Counted from the first letter of the stretch, positions 8,880-17,985 are shown. The stretch is 32,937 bases of DNA from Hyphomicrobiales bacterium (GCA_017640685.1 JAEPQF010000031.1:1-32937), one strand, 5' to 3'. The notes: generated by a model not told the origin, from the letters alone. Translations and numbers: made by a program.

Positions 8880-9245
8880 ATGAAAATCATTCAAAAAAGA
8901 AAACTGTTTTTTATGCTTGCAGCACTAACCCTAAGCTCATTTTTACTTGTCAGTTCCCATTCACCATCAAAAGCATTTTCAGGCAGTAAATGTTCTACAA
9001 GCTACAAATTAGCCAAAGCAAAGCATAAATTTAAAAACTTTGCAGGAAAGAAGGCCATTATAAATTGGAACGCAACCGTTTCAGCTAGTCTTGGTTCTAA
9101 TTGGGCCTCTTGGAAGAGAGCAAAAGCTAAATCAATTCCGTGCACCTTTTCAAAACAATCAAATCAATGGGGCTGTAGGGCCATCGCTAAACCTTGTGTC
9201 AGAAGGCAGGGAAATAAAGTAGGGGCGCTTAAGCAAAAAAATTAA
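8880..9245 (+). CDS. Small secreted Cys/Trp-containing protein, paralogue of the next gene
   Basis: Signal peptide MKIIQKRKLFFMLAALTLSSFLL...; C-terminal W..WKRAKAKSIPC....W.C...AKPC; ATG at 8880 with GGAG upstream. Confidence 0.7.
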   Translation: MKIIQKRKLFFMLAALTLSSFLLVSSHSPSKAFSGSKCSTSYKLAKAKHKFKNFAGKKAIINWNATVSASLGSNWASWKRAKAKSIPCTFSKQSNQWGCRAIAKPCVRRQGNKVGALKQKN

Positions 9246-9331
9246 AAAATTTTGAACCAAACCAAAATTCATAACGACGAATAAGCAAGAAACAAATTGA
9301 TCGAGATTTAAAATTGAAAAGGAAAAATAAA

Positions 9332-9658
9332 ATGAAACTTTTATCTACAACTCTTGCTGCTGCAATTCTAACTTCTGTACTTGGTGTCGGCCTTGTTACG
9401 CAATCAAGCGAAGCTCAAGCATATGCCTGTAAATCATACCCAACACAAGCTGTGGGTGTTCGCAAAGGAAAATTCAAAGCAAGAAATGTCGCTAGAAAAG
9501 GCTGGTCAATCAATGTGAAATCTCAATTCGGTGTGCCGTGGTCACTGTGGTCGATAGCTAAAAACAAATCAATTACATGCAGCAAAATTAACACCAACCA
9601 AGGAAAAAAATGGCGCTGTCTATCTTCAGCTAAACCATGTCTATATGTTGTGAAATAA
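9332..9658 (+). CDS. Small secreted Cys/Trp-containing protein, paralogue of the preceding gene
   Basis: Signal peptide MKLLSTTLAAAILTSVLGVGL..; shares W..W..AK.KSI.C........W.C...AKPC with the upstream ORF. Confidence 0.75.
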   Translation: MKLLSTTLAAAILTSVLGVGLVTQSSEAQAYACKSYPTQAVGVRKGKFKARNVARKGWSINVKSQFGVPWSLWSIAKNKSITCSKINTNQGKKWRCLSSAKPCLYVVK

Positions 9659-9737
9659 CAAATACTCTATTCCCCAATTAGAGTTTAGCGCAGCCCTTGT
9701 CCCTTACCCTCAAGCGCTAACAAAAATAGACATGTCA

Positions 9738-9780
9738 CTCCGCAACTCTCTCCCGGTTAAGAGTTGCGGAGTTTTTATTT
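9738..9780 (+). terminator. Rho-independent terminator
   Basis: CTCCGCAACTCT-ctcccggtta-AGAGTTGCGGAG followed by TTTTTATTTT; 12-bp perfect stem. Confidence 0.9.
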
Positions 9781-10281
9781 TAATCTCTTGCGCATTAGAA
9801 AGTCATTGAAGTTTTCAGCATAAAGGCTATCAATGGTGCAGGTTTTTTGATAGCCCATAGCTAAGTAAAATTCATAAGCTGCCAAATTAAAGTCAGAACA
9901 CAACAGCCAAAGGCTGCGCGTTGTGTCTGGAGCTTGTAAATCAAACCAAGTCATTAACTCACGGCCAAGGCCAAGCCGTTGCACTGATGGTAAAAGCCCA
10001 AGCAATTCAAGGTAAGGCCCTTTCAACCACGGGTCCCGAACAGAAATAGCACCGACAAGTTCTTCCCCATAGTGAATAGAAAAACGATTGAGCGCTGGGT
10101 CCACCCGTGTAAAATGGTCAAATAGGCTCTCTTCCCCAAGAGCAATTTCACTCCAGGGTAATATGTGAGAAAGTTTAGAGGCTAAAAATTGAGCGAAATC
10201 AGGCGTTACACTCTCTAATGCAAGAGCCTCTCCGTTTACCTCCCCCAGGTAATAACGTGAATTTTTATATCCGTTGGTCAT
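9775..10281 (-). CDS. GNAT-family N-acetyltransferase
   Basis: LLGLLPSVQRLGLGRELMTWFD acetyl-CoA binding motif; NLAAYEFYLAMGYQKT C-terminal motif. Confidence 0.88.
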   Translation of the reverse strand: MTNGYKNSRYYLGEVNGEALALESVTPDFAQFLASKLSHILPWSEIALGEESLFDHFTRVDPALNRFSIHYGEELVGAISVRDPWLKGPYLELLGLLPSVQRLGLGRELMTWFDLQAPDTTRSLWLLCSDFNLAAYEFYLAMGYQKTCTIDSLYAENFNDFLMRKRLK

Positions 10282-10407
10282 TCATGTAACTCTTTACTTT
10301 AAGTCTGCGAGTTGGAGGAAAAATACGCAAGTTCGTATGAATACGTATGAAAATAGCTTAAATTGAGTAACAGTATTAATACGCTCATCAAATCGGGTAG
10401 ATCTAAA

Positions 10408-11484
10408 TCAATAATGAGAATTATCACCTGGCCTATTTTCATAGCAAGTTGGCGCAATTTGCGGTTCTCCAGCCGCCAGGAGTTCACTCACAGTCACAAA
10501 TTGATAGCCTTTCTTTAATAAGTCAGGAATAAAAAGAGGCAAAGCCTGCGCCGTGTTTCGCCCTCGTCCATTCGCATGAGCAATAATAATCGAGCCGGGT
10601 TTTACCCGTTGTTTAATAATGGACGCAATCCGCCGAGCTGATTGGCCAAACGCTGGGTCTCCAGTCACAATATTCCACTGAATTGGCAATTGCCCTTGTT
10701 TGTAAACTTCTTTCAAGGCCTGCTTGTGGCAAGTCCCAAAAGGAAAGCGAAAAAGTTTTAACTGTTTTTGCAATGGGGCAGCTTTTCTAGACAAATGTGA
10801 AGTTTGAGCGGAAAGGTCTGATGTCATAAAAAAATTTGTCTGAGAAGGGGCAAAACATGCCTTTTTCTTAAGAGAAGTAATGGCGCGATCATAAGCTCCA
10901 CGAACAGCGCTGATTTCTCGCGCCAAAACTTTACCATAAGTTTTGCGTAAATTCTTATGAGACCAGCCATGGCTACCAATTTCAAAAAGCGGATCAGCAA
11001 TAAGTTGTTGAGTGCGCTCACTATGGTGGTCCATCCACTTCCCTCCTAAAAAGAGGGTGGCTTTGATTTTATGTGCCCGTAAATAATCAATCACACCACC
11101 ATCATAACCAGAGATTTCGTAAGCCGCTTCGCAAAGATCTAACGTGAGGGCAATATATTTTTTCCCCTTTGGCAGCTTTACCCAACGAACGGTACCTTGA
11201 GGATTAGTTTTATTAATGAAGTTTGAGTTTAGCGGATAAGAAACTTCAGATTGATCTTGAGGAGGGAGAACACCATGACGCGAACGTTTGGAGCGAACTT
11301 CTTTTATCTTCCCCTTTAATTGCTCAACACTCCAACAGCGGTTCAATAAATTCTCATCCCCTTGAGCAATGGCAATTGAAAAAGGAAAAAGCAAACATAG
11401 TACGAAAGAGAATAAAATAGAAAAGGTAAGGTGCTTTCTAAAGAGGGGGCTGCAAGAGTGCAAAATACAGTAGATAAATTTCAT
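10408..11484 (-). CDS. Secreted polysaccharide deacetylase (NodB-homology) family protein
   Basis: Signal-like N-terminus; IALTLDLCEAAYEISGYDGGVIDYLRAHKIKATLFLGGKW, IGSHGWSHKNL, FRFPFGTC, GSIIIAHANG; likely ATG at 11484. Confidence 0.85.
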   Translation of the reverse strand: MKFIYCILHSCSPLFRKHLTFSILFSFVLCLLFPFSIAIAQGDENLLNRCWSVEQLKGKIKEVRSKRSRHGVLPPQDQSEVSYPLNSNFINKTNPQGTVRWVKLPKGKKYIALTLDLCEAAYEISGYDGGVIDYLRAHKIKATLFLGGKWMDHHSERTQQLIADPLFEIGSHGWSHKNLRKTYGKVLAREISAVRGAYDRAITSLKKKACFAPSQTNFFMTSDLSAQTSHLSRKAAPLQKQLKLFRFPFGTCHKQALKEVYKQGQLPIQWNIVTGDPAFGQSARRIASIIKQRVKPGSIIIAHANGRGRNTAQALPLFIPDLLKKGYQFVTVSELLAAGEPQIAPTCYENRPGDNSHY

Positions 11485-11662
11485 TTGCCCCACTCCAAAT
11501 TGTTGAATTGAAGAAAGTAAAAAATCACCATAATTCAATTATATACTAAAAAATCAAATTAGACGATCTAATCAACGATTGGGAGAATCAAGCGGTTAAT
11601 GTATAATAGTGATTCGTAGGCGGGTATTATTAATTGTAACTCTAAATTGTGTGGGGAGTTTG

Positions 11663-12127
11663 ATGCGGCAAAGACTTGCACCAGAATCAAATCGTATAGC
11701 TGACAAATTATGGGCAGCAATGCGCGACAACGAAAAATGGTGGTCAGTGAACGACATTTCAACAGAAACAGGGGCGAGCGGACGATATACAAGGCGCTAT
11801 GTAAGAGCCCTGAAAGAGGCCGGTTATGTTGAAGCTTCAGATGAAGCAAAGCGGTTTCACTCAACCTATTATAAACTGATTAAAGACACAGGCGAAACAG
11901 CACCGATTTTACGCGGACGTGATGGAAGCCTTGCGGTTTATGATCCTAACCTTTCGGACATGACAGGCGAAGAGCTTGAGCAAATTCGCAGTCAATTGAA
12001 TTTAACATTACGTGAGTTCGCAGATATCATAGGCGTTCGTGATCCAAGAACCGTGCGTCGCTATGAGACCATGGATCATGTACCACCTCAAGTCGCTGAA
12101 ACAGCACGCAAAGCACACTTAAGATAG
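11663..12127 (+). CDS. Helix-turn-helix DNA-binding protein with two putative HTH segments
   Basis: N-terminal winged-HTH-like WWSVNDISTETGASGRYTRRYVRALKEAGYVE; C-terminal XRE-like LNLTLREFADIIGVRDPRTVRRYE; likely start MRQRLAPES (track ORF begins at 11609). Confidence 0.65.
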   Translation: MRQRLAPESNRIADKLWAAMRDNEKWWSVNDISTETGASGRYTRRYVRALKEAGYVEASDEAKRFHSTYYKLIKDTGETAPILRGRDGSLAVYDPNLSDMTGEELEQIRSQLNLTLREFADIIGVRDPRTVRRYETMDHVPPQVAETARKAHLR

Positions 12128-12128
12128 A

Positions 12129-12168
12129 CCTTAAGTCAAATCTTTGACTTAGGCTCATTTTTTTAATG
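12129..12168 (+). terminator. Probable terminator
   Basis: TAAGTCAAA-TC-TTTGACTTA followed by a T-rich tract, directly after the HTH gene stop. Confidence 0.6.
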
Positions 12169-12415
12169 TCATCAAATTTCCAAAAGCCTCAAAAATAACT
12201 TGCCTTTAAACTTAAGGCAAAAGAGGCTTTTGGAACATCCAAAAACATCAGCCATTAAAATTGCCGTTAAATATAGCCTTGCAGGCAATTGTCTCTCGCG
12301 CTATTACAGGGAAGCTGAAAAGAAATTTAAGGGCTAAAATGCCTTTTTTCCAATAATATGAAATTTTGAAGTGCGGAGAAATCCCACTAACCATCAGATT
12401 TTAAAGGTTCATAAA

Positions 12416-12703
12416 ATGCAAATCAATGAGGCCACGGTGAAAAAAATCGCCAAACTGGCGCGCATTAAGGTCACTGATCAGGAAACAAAATCATTGGAAG
12501 GAGAATTGAGCTCAATTCTCTCCTGGGTCGAGCAACTTAATGAAGTCGACACGGATGATGTAGAACCTTTAACAAGTGTTGTTGAAACAACCATGAAAAA
12601 ACGCGAAGACGTTGTAACGGATGGTGGTTACGCTTCAAGAGTGACGAAAAACGCACCACTTTCTGAAGATAATTTCTTTGTTGTGCCAAAAGTGGTGGAG
12701 TAG
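12416..12703 (+). CDS. gatC: Asp-tRNA(Asn)/Glu-tRNA(Gln) amidotransferase subunit C
   Basis: [16 protein letters not shown]...[25 protein letters not shown] at 12416. Confidence 0.95.
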   Translation: MQINEATVKKIAKLARIKVTDQETKSLEGELSSILSWVEQLNEVDTDDVEPLTSVVETTMKKREDVVTDGGYASRVTKNAPLSEDNFFVVPKVVE

Positions 12704-12706
12704 AAA

Positions 12707-14185
12707 ATGCCAGATTTACTAGATTTATCAATCGCTGAAGCTCGCGAAGGGCTTGATAATGGTGACTTCTCAGCCAAAGAATACACTGAAAGCCATATCA
12801 AAGAAATTGAAAGCGCAAATAAAACCTTAAATGCGTACATTCTAGAAACACCAGAAAAAGCGCTTGAAATGGCCGCTAAATCTGATGAGCGCATGGCAAA
12901 AGGTGAAGCAGGTCTTCTTGAAGGCATTCCCTTAGGCATTAAAGATTTATTCTGCACCAATGGTGTGCGCACAACCGCATGTTCACATATTCTAGATGGC
13001 TTTGAGCCACCTTATGAATCCACCGTGACTGAAAACCTATGGAATGCTGGCGCTGTCATGCTTGGTAAACTCAATTTGGATGAGTTTGCTATGGGGTCAT
13101 CAAATGAAACAAGTCATTATGGGGAAGTAATCAACCCGTGGCGCCGTGAAGGTGATGACGCTAAATTGGTTCCTGGCGGGTCATCTGGTGGGTCAGCTGC
13201 TGCAGTCGCCGCTCATCTTTGTGTTGCAGCAACAGCAACAGATACCGGCGGTTCAATTCGCCAACCAGCAGCTTTTACAGGCACCGTTGGCTTAAAACCA
13301 ACTTATGGCCGTGTCTCGCGCTGGGGCACAATTGCTTTTGCTTCAAGTCTTGATCAAGCAGGCCCAATCACAAGAACTGTCGAAGATGCAGCCATTATGT
13401 TGCAAGCCATGGCTAGCCATGATGAAAAAGACACAACATCTGTCGACATCGCCGTGCCTGATTATCGCAAAGAATTAGCCGGTAAAGTGAAAGGTATGAC
13501 AATAGGTATTCCAAAAGAATATCGTGTTGATGGCATGAGTGAAGAGATCGAAGCTCTTTGGCAGCAAGGCATCGAGTGGTTTAAAGATGCTGGCGCTAAA
13601 ATTGTTGAAGTGAGCTTACCGCACACAAAATACGCTCTTCCAGCTTACTATATCGTAGCTCCAGCTGAGGCTTCATCTAACCTTGCTCGTTATGATGGTG
13701 TGAAATATGGCCTCAGGGTTGAAGGTGACGGCATCGACGGTATGTATGAAAACACCAGAGCGGAAGGCTTTGGTGATGAAGTGAAACGCCGGATTTTAAT
13801 GGGCACTTATGTGCTCTCTGCTGGCTATTATGATGCGTACTACCTTAAGGCTCAAAAGGTGAGAACCCGCATTAAACAAGACTTCGATGAAGCCTTTAAA
13901 GATGTTGATGTGATGCTCACACCAACCACACCAAGCCCTGCCTTTGCAATGGGTGAAAAATCTGGTGACCCGTTAGAGATGTACCTAAACGATATTTTCA
14001 CAGTGACAGTGAATATGGCAGGGCTTCCAGGACTTTCAGTTCCAGCTGGTATGTCAGCTTCTGGCTTGCCATTAGGTTTGCAACTTATCGGCAAACCATT
14101 TGACGAAGGCACACTCCTAAAAGCAGGCCAAGTCATCGAACAAGCCGCCGGCGAGCTACCCAAACCAACAAAATGGTGGGCTTAG
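12707..14185 (+). CDS. gatA: Asp-tRNA(Asn)/Glu-tRNA(Gln) amidotransferase subunit A
   Basis: Amidase signature [15 protein letters not shown]...[29 protein letters not shown]. Confidence 0.97.
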   Translation: MPDLLDLSIAEAREGLDNGDFSAKEYTESHIKEIESANKTLNAYILETPEKALEMAAKSDERMAKGEAGLLEGIPLGIKDLFCTNGVRTTACSHILDGFEPPYESTVTENLWNAGAVMLGKLNLDEFAMGSSNETSHYGEVINPWRREGDDAKLVPGGSSGGSAAAVAAHLCVAATATDTGGSIRQPAAFTGTVGLKPTYGRVSRWGTIAFASSLDQAGPITRTVEDAAIMLQAMASHDEKDTTSVDIAVPDYRKELAGKVKGMTIGIPKEYRVDGMSEEIEALWQQGIEWFKDAGAKIVEVSLPHTKYALPAYYIVAPAEASSNLARYDGVKYGLRVEGDGIDGMYENTRAEGFGDEVKRRILMGTYVLSAGYYDAYYLKAQKVRTRIKQDFDEAFKDVDVMLTPTTPSPAFAMGEKSGDPLEMYLNDIFTVTVNMAGLPGLSVPAGMSASGLPLGLQLIGKPFDEGTLLKAGQVIEQAAGELPKPTKWWA

Positions 14186-14220
14186 CACGGTTGCTAGTGG
14201 GCAATCTGAAGTGCATAAGC
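14186..14220 (+). repeat. Copy of the GGTTGC/GCAACC palindromic repeat immediately after the gatA stop
   Basis: CACGGTTGCTAGTGGGCAATCTGAAGTGCATAAGC, same order as the 3995-4112 units. Confidence 0.85.
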
Positions 14221-14257
14221 AGCATAGAAATTACATTACTAAACTCTGTAGGTAACA

Positions 14258-14299
14258 GCGACGGTTGCCATGTGGGCAACCGAAGGAGCGTCAAAAATG
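14258..14299 (+). repeat. Copy of the palindromic repeat forming the translation initiation region of chorismate mutase
   Basis: GCGACGGTTGCCATGTGGGCAACCGAAGGAGCGTCAAAAATG; AAGGAG Shine-Dalgarno and ATG lie in the repeat-like 3' arm. Confidence 0.85.
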
Positions 14300-14611
14300 A
14301 CAACGATTAAAGCACCTCAAGACTGCACATCAATGGAAGATGTTCGCAAAGAAATAGACCGGCTGGATGAACAGTTGGTAACGTTAATAGGAGAGCGTTT
14401 TACTTATGTTGACCGTGCCTGGCAGTTAAAAGACAACCCAGCTGATGCAACAGTGCCGTGGCGCATTCAGCAAGTCATTGAAAAAGTGCGCGCTCACGCG
14501 GAAGAAAAAGACGTTCCTCCAAGGCTTGTTGAGGCACTTTGGCGGCAAATGATCGGCTGGTTCATTCAGTATGAAGAAGAAAAATTGGATGAAAAGCAAT
14601 CAAATGAATAA
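14297..14611 (+). CDS. Chorismate mutase (AroQ/type II fold)
   Basis: SMEDVRKEIDRLDEQLVTLIGERFTYVDRAWQLK..WRIQQVIEKVRAHAEEKDVPPRLVEALWRQMIGWFIQYEEE; ATG 14297 with AAGGAG upstream. Confidence 0.88.
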   Translation: MTTIKAPQDCTSMEDVRKEIDRLDEQLVTLIGERFTYVDRAWQLKDNPADATVPWRIQQVIEKVRAHAEEKDVPPRLVEALWRQMIGWFIQYEEEKLDEKQSNE

Positions 14612-14701
14612 TTTCTCTTGAAATTGAATCAAATATAGACTTAAGTATCACCAACAGATTCAACTCACACGAGTTTTAAGAACCTCTGGGGAGGGGTCGT
14701 G

Positions 14702-14755
14702 AAAGAGGAACGAAGCAAAGAGAGGCATTTAATTGCCCCTTGTTTTGTTCCTCTT
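14702..14755. terminator. Long imperfect hairpin between convergent genes (terminator or small element remnant)
   Basis: AAAGAGGAAC .. GGCA-tttaat-TGCC .. GTTCCTCTTT. Confidence 0.6.
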
Positions 14756-14814
14756 TTGCTTTTCAGGCTAGCTTTTTCAAAAATATATTTGTCTAAAAAC
14801 AAAATGCTTCAAAC

Positions 14815-16056
14815 TCAAGAAGCTTTGCGAACATAGGTTTTATCAGCCTGAATAATGCGCCAGAGATAATAAACGGTTGAGTGAAGCAAAGTATGTTTCC
14901 GTCCAAAACGAACGATTACCAGGTCATGTTTGGGCAATAAGTAAACAAGTTGCCCCCCGTGCCCCACAAAATAAGTAAAGGGGCCTTGAATAGATTCTCC
15001 TTCACGATCCAGAATATCATGGCGCACATGCAAACCATAGACGCCCTCGCGAAGATCTGCCTTTTTAAACCGCTCTGGCATCATAGATTTGATCACGTTT
15101 GAAGATTGAAGAAACGGAGTGAGGTCTTGAGGCTCACGTTTTTCTGTTATTTGTTCAATGGTCATACCATTTTTAGAGAGGAAATAAGCTACCTTGGCCC
15201 AATCTTCCACTGTAGCAAATAGACAGCAATAGGGCGTTACACTTCCTTCATTCGTGTATGTTCGCCAGTGGGCGCGAGAGGCACCAGCAGGCTTCCATAT
15301 TTTTTCAGACAAAAGAACATTCAATGGCTGCTTATAAATGCGGGTGAGCATAAGCCCAAGCAGAGCAGTGTTAACATTTTGATAGTGATAGTCAGAAGAA
15401 GGGTCCATTGGCATTTTTAATTGATCCATAATGCCAGGAAGGCCTTCAATGTGCATTTGCGCAAGGAGCGTAAACGGGTTAGACGCATCTTTATCAGGCC
15501 CCCGTTTGGCATCTTTGGCCAAAGGTTTAGGCGGGCCTTTCTTTTCGATTTGAAGCCCACTACGCATGGTTAAAAAACGTTCAATTTTTTGATTTCTTAA
15601 AGCCTCATCTTTAATATCGAGTAGATAAGTCCCAATGGAGCTATCAAGCCCATCAATTTCCCCTTCATCAATAGCTTTTAAAACAAGATAACCAATGAGG
15701 CTTTTGGCCATAGAATAAGAATTGAACTGCGTTTTCTCATTAAAACCGGGGCGGAAATAGGCATATTTTAATTCCCCCTTGTGATAGGCTACCAAAGCAT
15801 CTGTCTCATTTTCTAAATTGAGCTGTTGTAATTTCTTGCCAAATTCATGAGAAAGAGCTGCATCCGCTTTAAATTTGTGAGGCCATTGTTGTGGCTTACC
15901 GTTTACATCAACATATAAGCCTTTCGCGGGCCAAATTTTGGCAGGAAACCCTTCTTCAGCGATTGCAATCACATGCGGGTAGCGATAAGCCACAGCGGCT
16001 GAGCCGAGCACGAGAAGCAGGAAAATAACCAAAAGAAGGATCAGAAACTTTTTCAT
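14815..16056 (-). CDS. Beta-lactamase-fold (class C/serine hydrolase) family protein, N-terminally membrane anchored
   Basis: SYSMAKSLIGYLV (SxxK), YHYQNVNTALLGLML (YxN-type), GHGGQLVYLLP; N-terminal TM MKKFLILLLVIFLLLVLGSAAVAY. Confidence 0.88.
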   Translation of the reverse strand: MKKFLILLLVIFLLLVLGSAAVAYRYPHVIAIAEEGFPAKIWPAKGLYVDVNGKPQQWPHKFKADAALSHEFGKKLQQLNLENETDALVAYHKGELKYAYFRPGFNEKTQFNSYSMAKSLIGYLVLKAIDEGEIDGLDSSIGTYLLDIKDEALRNQKIERFLTMRSGLQIEKKGPPKPLAKDAKRGPDKDASNPFTLLAQMHIEGLPGIMDQLKMPMDPSSDYHYQNVNTALLGLMLTRIYKQPLNVLLSEKIWKPAGASRAHWRTYTNEGSVTPYCCLFATVEDWAKVAYFLSKNGMTIEQITEKREPQDLTPFLQSSNVIKSMMPERFKKADLREGVYGLHVRHDILDREGESIQGPFTYFVGHGGQLVYLLPKHDLVIVRFGRKHTLLHSTVYYLWRIIQADKTYVRKAS

Positions 16057-16239
16057 AATTTATCCCTAGTGAAATAAAGTCCTAAATACCACGAAAAATC
16101 ATTTATACGGCCACAAACTAGCATGTGATAACCGTACTGTGAGCCAAAATCATGACAAGAACGATGAAAAGCGCACAGATAATATTGCCCTTCACCAAAC
16201 ATTACGGTAAAGAATTCCCTTCAAGCAAGAAAAGCCAAT

Positions 16240-16285
16240 AGAGATGAGCCATTATTTCATCTCTGTGTGCCACTTTTGCGGCACA
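16240..16285 (+). promoter_or_regulatory. Two consecutive hairpins in the gatB 5' leader
   Basis: AGAGATGA-9 nt-TCATCTCT (16240-16264) and TGTGCC-8 nt-GGCACA (16266-16285). Confidence 0.45.
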
Positions 16286-16308
16286 TCCATATTTCTTAAG
16301 AGGTCAAA

Positions 16309-17772
16309 ATGTCATCTGAAAACTCACATCTAATCAAAGGCGCGACAGGAGATTGGGAGGTCGTTATTGGCCTTGAAGTGCACGCTCAGGTGACATCTAA
16401 TTCTAAACTGTTCTCAGGCGCGTCAACTGAGTTTGGTGGCGCAGCAAACGACCATGTTTCGTTGGTTGATGCAGCCATGCCTGGCATGCTCCCGGTGATA
16501 AATGAAGAATGCGTCAAGCAAGCGATCCGTACGGGACTTGGTTTAAAATCAGAGATCAATCTCTTTTCACGCTTTGATCGTAAAAACTATTTCTACCCTG
16601 ATTTACCGCAAGGCTATCAAATTTCCCAATTCCAATACCCCATCGTTGGCGAAGGCGTTGTGGTGCTAGATATGAAAGACGGCTCTACCTTTAACGTGGG
16701 TATTGAGCGCCTTCACTTAGAGCAAGATGCCGGTAAATCCATGCATGACCAACATCCAGACTACTCTTATGTGGATTTTAACAGAACTGGTGTGGCCTTG
16801 ATGGAAATCGTCTCTAAGCCCGACATGCGCTCTTCAGAACACGCAAAAGCTTACGTGACGAAACTGCGTACAATCCTCCGTTACCTTGGCACCTGTGATG
16901 GCAATATGGACCAAGGCTCTATGCGCGCAGACGTGAATGTTTCCGTGCGCCGCCCGGGCGAAGAGTTGGGAACAAGAACAGAGACCAAAAACGTTAATTC
17001 AATTCGCTTCATTGGCCAGGCCATTGACCATGAAGTGATGCGGCAAATTGATGTGCTTGAAGATGGCGGCACCATCGACCAAGAAACTTTGTTGTTTGAC
17101 CCAAAAACCGGTAAGACAAGATCGATGCGCTCTAAAGAAGAAGCACACGATTATCGCTACTTCCCATGCCCAGATCTGTTGCCGCTCGAGTTCGATCAAG
17201 CCTATGTCGACACACTTGCAAAGGACCTTCCTGAACTGCCAGATGAAAAGAAAGAGCGGTTCATGAAAGACTATGGCCTCAGCAATTACGATGCAGGCAT
17301 CTTGGTGAGCTCAAGAGCTTCATCAGAGTTTTTTGAAAATGTAGCAAAGGGAAGAGACGCAAAACTCGCTTCCAATTGGGTGATCAACGAGTTCTTCGGT
17401 CGGCTGAACAAGGAAGGCTTGGAGATCGGCACCAGCCCAGTAAGCGCAGATCAATTAGGCGGCATCATTGAACTGATTTCAAAAGGCGATATCTCAGGCA
17501 AAATCGCAAAAGACCTGTTTGACATTGTTTGGGAAGAGGGCGGTGACCCAGCCCAAATCGTTGAAGACCGTGACATGAAAGCGGTAACAGACACAGGCGC
17601 CATTGAAGCGATCATCGATGAAATCATCGCGAATAATCCAAAACAAGTTGAAGGCGTGAAAGAAAAGCCCCAACTCGTTGGTTGGTTCGTCGGCCAGGTG
17701 ATGAAACAAACCCAAGGCAAAGCTGATCCTAAGGTTGTGAATGGCATCTTGAAAGAGAAGCTTGGTTTATAA
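16309..17772 (+). CDS. gatB: Asp-tRNA(Asn)/Glu-tRNA(Gln) amidotransferase subunit B
   Basis: [30 protein letters not shown]-like [33 protein letters not shown]. Confidence 0.97.
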   Translation: MSSENSHLIKGATGDWEVVIGLEVHAQVTSNSKLFSGASTEFGGAANDHVSLVDAAMPGMLPVINEECVKQAIRTGLGLKSEINLFSRFDRKNYFYPDLPQGYQISQFQYPIVGEGVVVLDMKDGSTFNVGIERLHLEQDAGKSMHDQHPDYSYVDFNRTGVALMEIVSKPDMRSSEHAKAYVTKLRTILRYLGTCDGNMDQGSMRADVNVSVRRPGEELGTRTETKNVNSIRFIGQAIDHEVMRQIDVLEDGGTIDQETLLFDPKTGKTRSMRSKEEAHDYRYFPCPDLLPLEFDQAYVDTLAKDLPELPDEKKERFMKDYGLSNYDAGILVSSRASSEFFENVAKGRDAKLASNWVINEFFGRLNKEGLEIGTSPVSADQLGGIIELISKGDISGKIAKDLFDIVWEEGGDPAQIVEDRDMKAVTDTGAIEAIIDEIIANNPKQVEGVKEKPQLVGWFVGQVMKQTQGKADPKVVNGILKEKLGL

Positions 17773-17872
17773 GGTAAGGCTTGGCTGAGTAACGTAGGCA
17801 AAGCCGTCAAAACCCGTGTTTTGCGCCCGCGCAGCTGTTGTGCCTCAGCACGACTAGCGTGAGCGAAAAAAG

Positions 17873-17924
17873 AGCTGATCCTAAGGTTGTGAATGGCATT
17901 TTGAAAGAGAAGCTGGGTCTTTAA
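17873..17924 (+). pseudogene. Duplicated 3' end of gatB (remnant)
   Basis: 52-bp near-identical copy of 17721-17772 (4 mismatches), both encode [16 protein letters not shown]-stop. Confidence 0.92.
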
Positions 17925-17943
17925 GAAACTTATGTATCTCATT

Positions 17944-17985
17944 AAAAAAGCCCCGCATCATCTCGTATGATGCAGGGGCTTTTTG
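17944..17985. terminator. Bidirectional rho-independent terminator
   Basis: AAAAAGCCCCGCATCAT-ctcgt-ATGATGCaGGGGCTTTTT between convergent genes. Confidence 0.92.

Noticed and set aside
10340-10360. CGTATGAAtaCGTATGAA direct repeat near the deacetylase 3' end
   Set aside because: Short, low-information AT-rich repeat with no positional context supporting regulation.
17451-17942. 163-aa reverse ORF over the gatB 3' end and its duplicate
   Set aside because: Shadow of gatB on the opposite strand; the repeated peptide [11 protein letters not shown] is simply the antisense of the duplicated gatB end.
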